A DNA stretch of 64,000 bases from Laetiporus sulphureus 93-53 (GCF_001632365.1 NW_024468510.1:1058074-1122073), one strand, 5' to 3'; counted from the first letter of the stretch, positions 1 through 11,511 are shown. Program-made: numbers and translations. Notes: generated from the letters alone by a model not told the origin.

Positions 1-2016
1 GCTCACGCATCTGAAGTTGATGATGCTCAACTACTGGAAAGGATCAAGAAGGCACTCACAGACGACATGATGACCAAGGATTATCATGCACTTTTGACTA
101 CAGGACAGCGCGAATTTGGGAAAAACCTCGCAGAATGGAACTTCGAGCATGGACTGCTGCTCCATCGCGGAAAGGTTTATGTCTCCAAGGATCAACAGCT
201 ATGCCTTGACCTAATAAAACTCCATCATGACACCTTACCAGTTGGACACCCCAGCAGGTTCAAGACATTGGAGCTTATTACTTGAAATTATTGGTGGCCA
301 GGAATGTCTGTAATGGTTAAACAATACGTACAAGGTTGCGACAGTTGTCAACGCAACAAGTACTCAAGGAAAAAACCATACGAACTATTACAACCCAATG
401 AGGTACCAGGAGGACCATGGGAAATCATCACAGTCGATCTCATCACTCAACTTCCTCCAGCCATGGACTTTAGGGGAGAAAAGAAGACGGCAATACTTGT
501 CGTCATAGACAGACTCACAAAATGAGCGCACTTTTATACAACGGATGATACAGTCACATTGTCGCAAGTCGCTAACATATTCTATCACGAGGTCTTCAAA
601 CTCCATGGATTACCACGCCAGGTTATCTCAGACAGAGGTACTCAATTTGCGAGTAAACTATTTCGAGAGTTCTGCCAGAAGCTCAGTATAAAATCTACAA
701 TGTCTACAGTGTATCACCCCCAAACAGACGGTCAGGTAGAAAGGGTTAACCAGGTGTTGGAGCAGTACCTATGAATGTACTGCAACCACAGACAGAATGA
801 TTGGGTCTATTACCTACCGACAGCAGAATTTTCATACAACAACCAGACCCATGAATCCACCGCACTTTTCCCATTCTTTGTCGAATATGGCCGACATCCA
901 AAAATGGCACCAGACGTACACGAATCAATATGTCATCCCTCATTGGAACATCTATTCGCCCACCGATCCGAGGCACAAGAACAGACAAAGGCAGCATTGG
1001 AAGTTTCAGCTTCACGAATGAAATGGTACTTCGATGAGAAAAAGGGAGAAGTCCCATTCAAAGTCGGAGATCTAGTTTTACTCAAGGGAAAGGATCTCAG
1101 AGTAAAAGTCAAGTCCGCGAAGCTAGGCACACAAAACTTCGGACCTTACAAAGTACTTCAGAAGCTAGGCCCAGTCACATTCAAACTGGAACTGCCTAAG
1201 CAAATGAAGGTCCACCCGGTCTTCCATGCTAGCAAGTTGATCATGTATCATCAAGACACGGTCATACACTGTGAACCCCCAAAGCCCCCAGCCATAGAAA
1301 TCGAAGGAGAACCAGAATTCGAAGTTGAAGAAATACTAGACTCAAAGGTCGTAAGGGGACGGGTCCAATACCTCATCAAATGGAAAGGCTATGACCATTC
1401 CGACGATACATGGGAACCCCGAACAAATCTTACCAACGCTGACGAGCTTCTTCAAGAATTCCACCAACAACATCCAGATGCAGCCAAAGCACCAATCAGG
1501 GTCGTCACTTTTGGTGGAAAACACTTCGAATTATCCTCATATGAAGTTGCACCGATCTCCACACACCGAATCAATATGTTCGATCATCCAGACGAGTTCT
1601 TCCTGTATCATAAAATGACAGACCTCACCAAATCACCGAAAAAATCCTCAAATGAAGCAGCAGGATGGGATATTTATGCAGCAGAAATGCACGAAATCCC
1701 TCCGCATTCACGAGCTGTGGTAGGAACGGGAGTTGCAATTGACCCTCCCAAACATACTTACACATGAATAGCTCCACGCAGTGGACTTGCTGCAAGAGGA
1801 ATTGACGTGGGTGCAGGAGTCGTTGACCCTGATTACACCGGAGAACTCAAGGTCGTACTGATCAACACAACGGATTTCGTATTTTCGGTAAAGCCGGGAG
1901 ACAGGATAGCCCAAATAATCTTCAAATATTATGCAGAAGGGCTTTCCTCCAGAAGCTATCAACTGTTGCGTGCAACTAGAAGGGGAAATAAAGGTTTTGG
2001 CTCCTCGGGACAATGA
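1..2016 (+). pseudogene. Gypsy pol remnant: integrase, chromodomain, dUTPase
   Basis: One frame runs from base 1 to the stop at 2014-2016 with no frameshift but four in-frame TGA codons (283-285, 523-525, 772-774, 1765-1767). The H2C2 zinc region ends in CDSCQRNK. The DDE core is visible as TVDLIT, ISDRGTQF and TDGQVERVNQ. A GPY/F module ([11 protein letters not shown]) leads to a chromodomain at about 1321-1480 ([20 protein letters not shown]). From about 1651 all five dUTPase motifs follow: [39 protein letters not shown] and RGNKGFGSSG. The fourth stop falls just before motif 2. Each stop sits where related proteins often carry arginine, so each is readable as CGA changed to TGA. It is a decayed copy and the 5' part is cut by the window edge. 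Confidence 0.92.
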
Positions 2017-2034
2017 GCCTTGAGAGGGGGGTAG

Positions 2035-2755
2035 TGTCACAGATTTTCACCACCAAAGTCTGCATGTGACTTTTCTCACACCACAGATCACGTGCTTCAC
2101 CAATATCTCATACCACTCAGCCACAGACACGACACGTAGAGATCAGGTGATAGTCCACATCACATGTTATGGTCCAGACCCACGGATGATATGGTCAGAC
2201 CTGTCTATTCCAGGATACAATAGAGGCACCCATTTGGGAACAAAGGAAACAAGGACTATTGTTAGGCATCGGCCTTCCGCTTCCTATTAGTTTAGCCAGA
2301 AGCCTAGATAGGCACGATGTTCACACCGGAGAACAAAAGGGAAACCAAGATAGGCACGATGTGCACACGCATCACTGCGGCAACCATCGATCTTCTCACT
2401 TATTGTTCTACTTCCGGACATCCTATTGTTTCATGTGCAGCCATTAGCTTATATCTGTAGATAGGTAGCTTAGGTAAGATAGCTCGCTGTACGTGTATAT
2501 AAGACCAGCCATGTAGGGGACGAAACTTCAGATTGTTTCTCCTCATCTACTACCTGTAGCACTCACTGAGCTCACCAGCTCCTTCATATATCTCTAACCC
2601 TTTTCTGCGCCCACCACATCGACTAGTCAGTCAACAGGCTCTTGCGCCACATAGGGTTCAGGGAGATACTTTGGGATCAGGGGGATCAGGGCAGCACGTT
2701 CTACGTGACTGTCCCTTTTAGTCTTTTTGATCTCTTGTCCGGTGTTACCGTGACA
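2035..2755 (+). repeat. 3' LTR of the gypsy element
   Basis: The LTR starts directly after a purine run (about 2021-2033) and is bounded by the inverted hexamers TGTCAC (2035-2040) and GTGACA (2750-2755), giving 721 bp. A TATA box (TATATAAG, 2496-2503) lies in the expected place for the LTR promoter. A motif of about 20 bp beginning AGATAGGCACGATGT occurs twice, near 2306 and 2349. The boundary is inferred from the ends alone because the 5' LTR is outside the window. Confidence 0.7.
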
Positions 2756-2798
2756 CTATCACACATCCATACGCTTGCTACCCAGCTAGTAAGTGTTA

Positions 2799-2882
2799 GG
2801 CTCTTCAGCCACTTTAGGGATTAGGGGGATCAGGGTGGCACGTTCCACGTGACCATTCCTTTTTAGTCCTTTTGATCTCTTG
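2799..2882 (+). repeat. Partial second copy of the LTR tail
   Basis: Sequence directly after the LTR repeats about 85 bp of the LTR's own 3' part (compare 2633-2740), including GGGGGATCAGGG, the ACGTTC-ACGTGAC core and TTTTGATCTCTTG, with scattered substitutions and small gaps. It may be a fragment of an older related LTR or a local duplication. Confidence 0.6.
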
Positions 2883-3219
2883 CACGGCCTGCATAGATTT
2901 ATTTTTCCACTGGAAACCTGATGCAAAAATGGTGAAAATATCTTATGTCTGGATATAAAAATAGTATGAAAATTGGGCGGAGACAATTAAATTATGTTAA
3001 ATTGTTTTACCGAAACATATCAGCAATAGTGAAGCTATTTCCCAAAGGAAGATATTTCAGTCCAAAAATATGTGATACCGATATGTTTTGGTGAAGCAAT
3101 TGTAACATAATTCAATTGTTTCCACCTGATTTCCAAACTATTTCCATATCCAGGCTTAAGATATTTTCACCATTTTACCATCAAGTTTCCCGTGGAAAAA
3201 TAAATCTGTGCAGGCTGTG
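2883..3219. mobile_element. Foldback / MITE-like palindromic element
   Basis: A 337 bp AT-rich imperfect palindrome. The left arm (about 2883-3022) and right arm (about 3078-3219) are inverted copies, both beginning CAC(A/G)GCCTGCA when read inward, with a central spacer of about 55 bp. The arms encode two similar short peptides on opposite strands, which is simply the inverted repeat and not a gene. Flanking TTG on both sides could be a target duplication. It lies against the LTR-like fragment, so the locus is a nest of repeats. No transposase is present. Confidence 0.75.
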
Positions 3220-5263
3220 TTGTCCAGTCGTTGCTGTGACAGGCTACAGTGAGCCTCAGCCACCGGCGTGTCATGCGAGATCCGATCGACGCGTTTCGGA
3301 GATGGAAAATGCTTATGTAACTCCGAAATTGTTATTTTGAACCAAGTTACCTTCGTGGTGACTTCACAGTTTTGTGTCATGCAGGTAATGAACGGCTTTT
3401 CGTCAGGCGTCCTGATGTACATGTGCAGTGCGACCCCACACTATGCCATCTGATCATATCCGTAGTACGGTGGCGTGCAAATACTTTCTCGACCTGATCG
3501 CGAAACCTGCAACTTGTCTTCGGTGGGACCATGTCACGGCTGAATCGCTCGCAAAAAAACTTGCCTTTGTGATGGGGGGTTGCAGTTGCTAACAGTCCAA
3601 CGCACCCTTGCATCGCGCTACGAGTGCATCTGCTTTGATTCGTCCTATGCAAAAGTTCTCTGGTCGTGCACCGTCCTTATCGCCCGGCATTGCAGAGAAT
3701 TCCCCCCCCCCCCCCTCTCCCCCCGAGGCGCCGGCATGGAGTTTCCCCCGAGTGTGCCTTAATTGTATGGCGTTCTATGAACCTTGAATCGCTGCCAAAG
3801 AAGGTGGCACAATGTATGCAGGGGGGAAGATAAGTAAGCATCCTTGATAAGCCCGACTGTGTACCTGCTGACACGTTGAATGGCATAGGGGAGACGCTCC
3901 AAGAAGACAGCACGGCTCTCGCAGTGAAATCAGTCTCGGCAGACAAGTGCGCGGTTTAGCAACGTTCTGATATCTTCAATTTGAACACCATAATCGTGCC
4001 TCCCTGGCCGCGTCGAGATGATCGATTATTTACTCGCACAACTCGGGCTCGGAACAGGCATGGCGTCGACCAAGCGATTGTCAGCTCAGCATCATCATGC
4101 ATCGCAATCACCGGGGCAGACATGATAGAATTTGTCTCAGATCATGCTACGTGCAGCATTGCAAGCTGCTGGCATGCGCGATCGAAAAATATTGGATGAA
4201 CTCACGATTGTCGATAACACAGCGGATACAGCTATTCTGTGCCAGATGTGGAGGCGGGGTGGATGGCATCAAAGTCGGTGTCATATCGCTTGATATCGAA
4301 GATGGCTGATGTTCAGCAGAACGTGTAGGAGGGGCTAGGGAGGCCGGAGGATGTGTTATCCTATACGGTTTAACCACACCGTGTACACGAACTCGACAAT
4401 TGATGAACTAGTGCATAAAGTAATTTAACCCCTCTAGTTGTGCAAAAGCGCGACATTTGCAAGGTTCCGTATCGAGGACGGTACTTCAGCGTTCAAATAT
4501 TCAACGCTCAGCGGCCACTGAGCATGCCAAAGCAGAGTGGCATTGACGAAGGCAAGTTCGCTTAGCCATACTTTACGATAGTAATAAACTGTTTCAACGA
4601 AGAGGCATGCGACGGAAGAACAGGGAATATCGGTCCCACTGAGTTTACAACGACTCCTATATATATATATTCGAACATCGTCCGAGCCATGGATCAAACA
4701 GGGCGATCTATCCAGATTCGCGGACTTTGCTCCAATCGGACTCGGCGATTCGCCTAAAACCACAATATCATCTCCGACTCGGACAAGATGCAAGACGCAA
4801 GAACAGCCCATCATCTTTGACATAAGCTAGGTACACACACCATCGTACGCGAGCGAAAAGTCACAGATTTATTCTGTTCGGTATCTATATTATGCACAAG
4901 CGAAAAGCAAAAGCCGCAGCGGCAGCAACGTCAGTTACAATGGAAACAGAAATGCTAAAGATACAGGATGGCAAGCATCGTTCAATCAATGAAGAATGTC
5001 AGCGGTGTCTAACGGCTGCAGAGTGCAGTGCGACTTGGTCTACACGCCCTCCCTGTGTCCAGCAGGTCGGAAGGGAAAGATAGCATCGATAGGCGAGAAA
5101 ACAAAGGCAATGCCTGCGATGCGGCTTGAATAAGCCGAGCGAGAGCGAGAATGTCGGCGATAGAATGGGTGCAGGGGATCAAAGGGGTGCGTGGGGGGGT
5201 AGGTATCAGTTTCAGCTGGATATACGTAATACACGTTTGTTTGCGACCAGGCGCAGTCAACGC
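3220..5263. other. Intergenic, no supported gene
   Basis: About 2.0 kb with only short, unconvincing ORFs on both strands (the longest, about 129 codons at 4434-4823 on the minus strand, has no recognisable domain). It contains a run of 14 C at 3702-3715 and a short AT dinucleotide run near 4660-4672. It lies between the repeat cluster and the 3' end of the membrane-sensor gene and is probably decayed repeat or spacer DNA. Confidence 0.6.
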
Positions 5264-7077
5264 TCACTCGTTCCGGACCTGTGTCCATCAACTGATTAGA
5301 ACACCAATATACATAAAGACGAAACTCGCGACTCACAGTGAGCTGCTTGATCGACTTCTTCTCATCCACACCCGTCACGGGAACCGACCTCCCAAACTCC
5401 TCCGGCGGCGCTGGTCCCGCGGCCGGCATTTTTGGAATGCTCGGATCCAACTGCCTCGAGCGCTGCGAATTCTCCGCGTACGCGAGCTGCACGGGCGAGT
5501 ACATCAGCGAGGAGCGCTGCTTCCTCCTCCACGCCGGCGGGCCCGAGTCTTCCTCGATGGGCGTTGTGAGCGGGTTCGCGGCGTTCACGACGTTTGCAGG
5601 TTGTACAGGCCCGTCACTAAGCGAGATGGCCGACATCGGGCTTGGGACGGCACCAGCAGCGGGTCCCGGGTACGCCGGGAGGACATCCATATCCCTGCGG
5701 GTGGCAGGGACGTCGATTAAGAGCATAGGCGGTACTTGCTTCCTCAGACTGGGCCGTCGCACCGGTGCGTTCATATTGCTCTGGTTGCTAGGGCCAGGGG
5801 CCATCATCGGGTTCGGCTGTGGCTGGCTCTGCTGCATGGACGGGTACGCGTTGGCGATCGGGTTCTGCTGATAGGTGGCCGCGTTCGGGTTGTAGGATGG
5901 GTAGGGCCCGTAGTCATTGTATGCGCGGACCTGGCTCGTCATTGGGTTTTGGTATGCCTGGTTAGGGTAGACAGGTCGGGACGGTGCCGGTGCAGGGGCG
6001 GGCGCGGGGAGGAAGACAGGCATATTTGGGTATCCTGCCCGCTCGTACATATCCCGTACGGCACCCTGCGCCCCCAAACCAGCCTGATTACTAGACGCGC
6101 CCGCTATCGACGGATCGCCCTGCAAGCTCCCACTGCTGTTGATGCTACTCCTCGAGGCTCTTCTCCCGGGACCGGGAACCCCGCCGCCATCTGCCCCACC
6201 GTCCCGTTCGACGTCCCTGTGGTCCAGTAGCCCATCCGAGGACGGGAATGGCGAGAAATCGATGGCCTCGTCGCGCGCTTTGCTGCGCTTGTGCTTGCGG
6301 ATGGCATATGTCGCGATGGCAAAGATGATGATGACGCCGACGAGCGAGCACACGGTGATCACGCCGACCGATAACGACTTGTTCTGGAGGAAGCCGCTAG
6401 ACGCGGTATCGGCTACCGCGGAGGTGGAGGGTTGAGTGGTTAAGGTGGTAGTGATGGTAGCGACTTCGGTTTGACCATCCGAGGTGTACGTCGTAGCAAA
6501 GGCCGATGTGTAGGTGGAAGCTTCCGCGCTGGACCTGGGTGTAGTGGTGGCAGGAGATGCGGAGGTCGCGGGAGTGGTGGTGCTAGCAACCGAATCCGAG
6601 CTCGCGGAGGTGGCGCTTGCAGAAGAGGTCTGAGAGGACGTTGCTGCGGTCGACTTAGAAACAGCTGCCGTGGAGCTGGGCGTCGACCTATTAATGTTTA
6701 GTAAATGAGACGTATCCTGGGAGGGCACACGTACTGAGTGGACGAGGTCGACGCCGTGGAGGACTCACTAGCCGTCGTCGATGTAGCCGCAGCACTGCTA
6801 GACGTCGCAGTAGAGCTGACGCTAGTACTCGAGCTGGACGAAGTTGTCGCAGTGCTCTGAGACGTTTGCGGGAACGGGTCTAAGAGCGACGAGCTGCGAA
6901 AGCGTCATCGTGAGTCCAAAGTCACCTAGCCATTGCTTGCAGCACGTACAAATCTTGCCCTACTGTGATACCGCCATCTCAGCCGAGAAAACAACGGACA
7001 CGGGCTGAGGACTCACTACTGCTGAAAAAGTCGCGCTTGTGCTCGCGGTCCACGCGTTTGTACATCTTTCCTTTCAT
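5264..7077 (-). CDS. Single-pass membrane protein with Ser/Thr-rich ectodomain
   Basis: A five-exon model closes in frame (7077-7017, 6962-6950, 6893-6735, 6687-5337, 5278-5264; 532 aa). After a short basic N-terminus comes a long Ser/Thr/Ala-rich stretch typical of a heavily O-glycosylated ectodomain. One transmembrane helix follows (about residues 184-206, VGVITVCSLVGVIIIFAIAT) with the stop-transfer RKHKRSK, then a Pro/Ala/Asn-rich cytoplasmic tail ending KQLTVRNE. The layout resembles Wsc/Mid2-like wall-stress sensors, but no WSC domain is visible, so the role is inferred. Exon 2 is only 13 nt. The start is the first ATG after a pyrimidine-rich promoter stretch near 7240-7300; no classical signal peptide is seen, so the N-terminus is the least certain part. 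Confidence 0.75.
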
Positions 7078-7601
7078 GACGGGGTCAGAGCCGTACAATA
7101 GATACCAAAAGAGTGTGGAGAGCGTTGGCCAGAGCACTGTGCGCAGGTGGGCTTGTCCTCGACGTCCTGATCTTCCGGAGACCAGGGGTGCAGCCTACGA
7201 TGGTCAAGACGGACACTACTTGAACAAGTAGGAGGATAACGCAGGGCCACTAGCGAGGAGAAGACAAGGACAAAAGGAAGGGAGGGAGAAAAAAAACGTG
7301 CTATCGTGCACGCCTCAGCTCCATTGACCGGGGGCGCGATAGAGGGCCGCCTTTGAGCCACTCTCCGCGGCAGTGGTGGGAACAGAAGCGTGGGTGATCT
7401 CCGTCTCGCGTTGGCATCGAGACGGCTCGGCAAGAGGAGGCAGAGCAGCACATCGCATTGCCATGGAACTACATAACTTCCGAGGATGGGAACCCTCATT
7501 GACAATCGCCCGCAGACGCGCGGCACAATAGGCTACACTTCGCGCGGTACACATGCTCGATACATACTTCCGACGCAAGAAAGACACCTCCGACCGCACC
7601 C
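7078..7601. other. Spacer between pkaR 3' end and membrane-sensor 5' end
   Basis: Both flanking genes run on the minus strand, so this 524 bp holds the 3' UTR of the PKA regulatory subunit gene and the promoter of the membrane-protein gene. A CT-rich stretch (minus-strand sense, about 7240-7300), typical of fungal promoters, precedes the first ATG at 7077. No further coding is supported. Confidence 0.6.
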
Positions 7602-9190
7602 TTAGTGCGATATCCTCGACGCGGCCGCAGGCCCATATGCCTGCCCGGCATTCCGCTCCATGATGTCCCGCAACGGGCCAAGCAGACGCGTGAACGCAGG
7701 CGCGTCCAGCGCCGCCACCTTCAGCTTCGGCTTTGACGAGTCTGCGCGGACGATCGCACTCACTGTTGCAGCGCGTGGCGCCAGCCGTAGCAGCGACAAC
7801 TCTAAACCAGATAACGTATGAGATGTCTGATGCGAACAATCCAGGAACACGCGTCCATACCTCCAAAGTAGTCGCCCTTTGTCAGGTGTCCGACCTGCAT
7901 CTCCCTCGTCTCTCCTTCGGCAGCCTGCTGCATCTTCATGACGACGGCCTCGCCCTCCTCAACGAAGAAGAACGTGTCGCCCATATCGCCTTGGCGCACC
8001 ACTGCCTCCCCGTCCTTGTACACCTTGCTCACCAACGCGTCAGCGATTTTGCTCCGTTCGGCCGGCTCCAGGGACGTGAGAAGCGGCACGGATGAGAGGA
8101 ACTGTTCATACATCGTGCGTCGCCTGTGCGCCGCTTTGAGAATGATGGTGCGGAACGTGATCCGGTCCACCGACCACAGCGTCGATGGTTCCATCGCGAG
8201 GACGGTTGCCGCCCGCGGGTGTCCATACATCAACGCCAGCTCGCCAAACGAGCTACCCTCCCGACACTCTGCGACCTTCTTCCCGAACTCCGAATGGTAT
8301 CCCGGCTGTAAGAATTTTTCATCCGATGAGATGTTGCCTGTGAGCCATGCGGGTGGCAGGGGCTCGGGACGGATATAGCAATTCAGCCACCCTTCCTCGA
8401 CGACGTAGAAATAGTCGCCTACATCGCCCTGGCGGACGACCACCTCTTCCTGAATGACACGCTTCTCCTGCATCGCATTGAGTACACCCGTCTCTTGCTC
8501 TTCATCCAGGTCGCGGAAGATGAAGTTGTTCGCGATCGACGCACGTATGCGTCGGAGTTGGTCTTCCGTCTTTGTAAATACAGGAAGTGGCTCGTCCACT
8601 TCGCTGTCAACCACGATGGATTCGGCGCTGACAGATGGACGGCGCGCGAGGATCGTCGGGTCAAGGGTATTTAAGTAATCTCCGTGTCCGCATGAGGACG
8701 AACCATTCGCAAAGGACGCGAAGGGGTCTGGATTGGCAAAAACGGTGGTGGGGGAGAGCTCATCTTCCTCCTCTAGCCTGAACGACGGAGGCGTCAGTGA
8801 GCCACGGTCTCTGCTGCCTCCATGATCAGAGAGCAGCGCATTGCCTGGAACGTTGAGCGTGCCAAAAGGGCTCGGGACAGACATTGAGTTACGCAGCGAG
8901 GAGCGAGGCTTCGAGAGCGGTGGAGGGAACGGTGATTCGAAGGGTGAAACGCTGGGCGGGTTTATAGATCCAGAAGTGGGACCCAGAGGGGTATCGAGGT
9001 AGTGGTCGGCAGGCAGGTCGCGCGCTGAAGCGGGACGCTGGGAGAGAACGTCGCGGGTACGCGTGCGCTGTTCCTCGAGACGAGATTGGAACCAGTTTGC
9101 ACAAAATTGGAGGGCATCTTTGGGCTGGACGCGGCAAGCGTCGCGAGTGAGGTCGGCAACAAGGGATTCAAAGGTGGACATGCTGGACAT
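7602..9190 (-). CDS. cAMP-dependent protein kinase regulatory subunit
   Basis: The PKA regulatory subunit binds and inhibits the catalytic subunit until cAMP releases it. Two exons (9190-7861 and 7801-7602) give 509 aa. Residues about 6-42 form a RIIa-type dimerisation/docking helix region. A long disordered Ser/Pro-rich linker leads to the inhibitor sequence RRPSVS (183-188), which has a phosphorylatable Ser as in type II subunits. Two cyclic-nucleotide-binding domains follow, each with a phosphate-binding cassette: FGELALMYGHPRAATV at about 315-330 and FGELSLLRLAPRAATV at about 442-457. The intron splits the second cassette. A second in-frame Met at residue 4 is an alternative start. The gene is divergent from the ubiquitin-like gene. 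Confidence 0.95.
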
Positions 9191-9755
9191 GATCGTGGAG
9201 TGTCTCGCCTGCGGTGCGGACTCTTATGCAGGAGCAGGCGTTGTTCCCGGAGCGATGCAATGCTGTTCGGGCGGGAGATGTGTCTTGGATCTCGAAGTGT
9301 TCAGGTCGAGCGAACAAAGATGGAGGACTCACTACAAGGACGCATATGGATTGCTTTGATTGCTGCCCGCGTCCGTGCCACTCAGCAGAACAAGGATCAC
9401 AGCAGCCACGTGGCTTCCATATCCAGCAGCTGCAACGCTTGTTGGGACCGATCGGCGTCCATGTCGGCGAGTGCGAGCGAGCAGTGGACACAACCTCGTG
9501 TGATCAGAATGGTTGACCCGAGCAAATTGCCAGGTCGTTGATCACCATCGTGGATGCGAGCTGCTCACCTCAAGAGCGCGCGTCACAAGGGGTGACGCAG
9601 GAGTCACGCTCGCTGACGGCAGAGCACGTGGCTCTGTACTTACACGTTCACACTCAGTCGGCCGCGGCGAGCTCCCCATCTCGCTCAGCGACAGCCAACT
9701 CTCTCCAGCCACCCTTCCCACCAGTGCACAACCCGCGATCGCCAGGTCTCTAGAC
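9191..9755. promoter_or_regulatory. Divergent promoter region pkaR / ubiquitin-like gene
   Basis: This 565 bp separates two head-to-head genes and must hold both promoters. A CACGTG E-box occurs near 9626. The last 60 bp before the plus-strand ATG are C/T-rich, as in many fungal promoters. No supported ORF. Confidence 0.5.
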
Positions 9756-11511
9756 ATGTCTCTCGTTGACATCCTGGTTGACATCCGCATCGAGCTACCG
9801 GCCTACTCTCACTCCTTTGTCGTCCAAGTTGACCAGTCGTCCAGCATTGGCGACGTCAAGCGCGAGATCTCCAAGACCTGCACCGGCGCGCCACGCGTAG
9901 ATGGTCAGCGGCTCATATACAAGGGACGCATCTTGAGTGACGACGAGAAGGTGGCAGACACCTGGAAGGTAAGTGGCAGCGCCATGGGAGCGGTGGATTT
10001 GAGTAGCATACTGATGCCATTGTTCTAGTCGCAGCATGACGCGCACACCTTGCATTTGGCAGTCCATCCTTCAGCATGGACGTCCGCACCGCCTACGATG
10101 CCGTCATCTTCGACCACAGGATCGAGCACCCAGAGCGCGACGAGCAGCATGCAGTCTACTTTCCCTCGCCAATATGCAGCGTCACAGAGGGCCACATCGA
10201 GATCACGTTCTCCCCTTGAAACATCTCCGCTCGCTGTTGTTGCTATGATGCACCAGAAGGCAATCCATGTCCTCATGAATGGGACAATGCCTCCACCTTC
10301 TGCCCTATCCGCACTGCCTAACGCTGAGCGGCAGCGGCTGTTGGCAGTACAAGCCTTGCGGACATACGGCTGGTCCTGGCCTGCCATTCTTGATATGGAG
10401 TATCCTCCAGCAGGTGATCCAGCGGATGGTTTGAAGTACGAACAAGTTGCCTTGAAGTGCGTATGATTCCCATCATGAGCTGTCTTGTTGCTGATCAACC
10501 CTACACAGTGGTCAACCATACCTCTCACTGTCTAATCCTAATGCTACGCCCACCCCTATCCAGCTACACGCTCTGAAGGTCTTATCTTACACCTTCCCAA
10601 TCCTTTCAACGCCTCCTCCTGAGACCACCACTTTTCCGCCACCTGTTTCGTTCAGCTTCTCCTACACCGTCAACCCACACACTAATCTCAATGAACATCT
10701 ACAACGACTTGGTCTACCTCCGATCCGCCTAGGACCAGGCCAGATTCCCAATCCAAACGTGCCTCATATGAACCCGAATGATCCCAACAACCTCCCAGGA
10801 GCGCCAGCACCCGTCGAGTTGCGACCCATTCCCATCCGCGCCGTCTTCTTCTCCCTCATATTGCTCATCTTCCGCACAATCTTTCTCTTGTACTTCTTCT
10901 CACCTTCGCGCCGTCCATTCTTTGCACTTATCCTGAGCGCGTGGATCCTCTACGAGGGCTGGGGCGTTGTGCGCATGATCTTTGAGCGCGAGCGGCGTGA
11001 TCGGCGGCCCGCGGGCGGAGACGGCGCCGCGGACGTACGAGGTGGCGAGCAACATGGGAACGGCGCGATCGGGCAGAACCGCCACCGCCGGGGTGCAGCG
11101 CGCGCGAACCGCCAGCTGCATGCCGTCCTCAATGGCCTGTCGAGCCTCAACCTGCGCGGGGAAGAGAGGATCCTGGATTCCGGAGCGCCTGTACGTCCGC
11201 CGAGCCTCAGCCATAGGATCAAGTCGTTCGTGGCGCTGCTTCTGCTGACGCTTCACCCTGCGGTGTGGGATCATCGTCGTGCGGCTCTGCGCCGTCGGGA
11301 AGGCCGCTTACGGACGGAGGCGAGTGCAATAGAAGCGGCGCGGAACGCTGAGAGCGAGACGAGTACGAGTGGGAGTGAGAGCGCAAGCACAGCTGGTCAG
11401 GACGAGGCGGCCAAGGCGAGGGCGCTCACGCAGGTGCACGAGAGGCGGCCGACGTGGGTCAAGGAATACATGCGCAGAGTGCAGACGACGGACTGGGCGG
11501 ATGACGTGTAG
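9756..11511 (+). CDS. Ubiquitin-like-domain ER membrane protein (HERPUD/Usa1-like)
   Basis: Three exons (9756-9968, 10029-10456, 10509-11511) close to 547 aa. Residues about 1-75 form a ubiquitin-like fold (VDILVDIRIELP, FVVQVDQSSSIGDVKREI, LIYKGRILSDDEKVADTW). A Ser/Thr-rich linker follows, then a hydrophobic pair (about residues 305-350, including AVFFSLILLIFRTIFLLYFF and FFALILSAWILYEGW). The tail is Arg/Gly-rich with a further hydrophobic segment (SFVALLLLTLHPAVW). An N-terminal UBL with membrane hairpins is the plan of Herp/Usa1, scaffolds of the Hrd1 ER-degradation ligase; assignment to that family is inference. Its last 78 bp are the start of a segmental duplication, and a decayed copy of this end lies at 15021. 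Confidence 0.75.

Larger units (their letters stand above)
1..2755 (+). mobile_element. Ty3/gypsy LTR retrotransposon (chromovirus type), 3' part
   Basis: The window opens inside the pol gene of a Ty3/gypsy element. In order it shows the integrase zinc-binding region, integrase core, GPY/F module, chromodomain and a C-terminal dUTPase domain, then a polypurine tract (about 2021-2033) and a 3' LTR (2035-2755). The 5' half, including gag, protease, reverse transcriptase and the 5' LTR, lies outside the window. The element is inactive as drawn because its reading frame carries four nonsense codons. Chromodomain-bearing gypsy elements are common in fungi; a terminal dUTPase is not a standard part of them. 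Confidence 0.93.

Noticed and set aside
2786..3340. Two similar short ORFs on opposite strands (ending near 2786 and 3340)
   Set aside because: They are the two arms of the foldback element translated; the similarity is the inverted repeat itself.
3702..3715. C14 run as a possible regulatory or G-quadruplex element
   Set aside because: A single homopolymer in gene-free DNA; no partner runs or nearby gene to support a function.
4434..4823. 129-codon minus-strand ORF in the intergenic region
   Set aside because: No domain, no splice context and no compositional sign of coding; the region is otherwise repeat-like.
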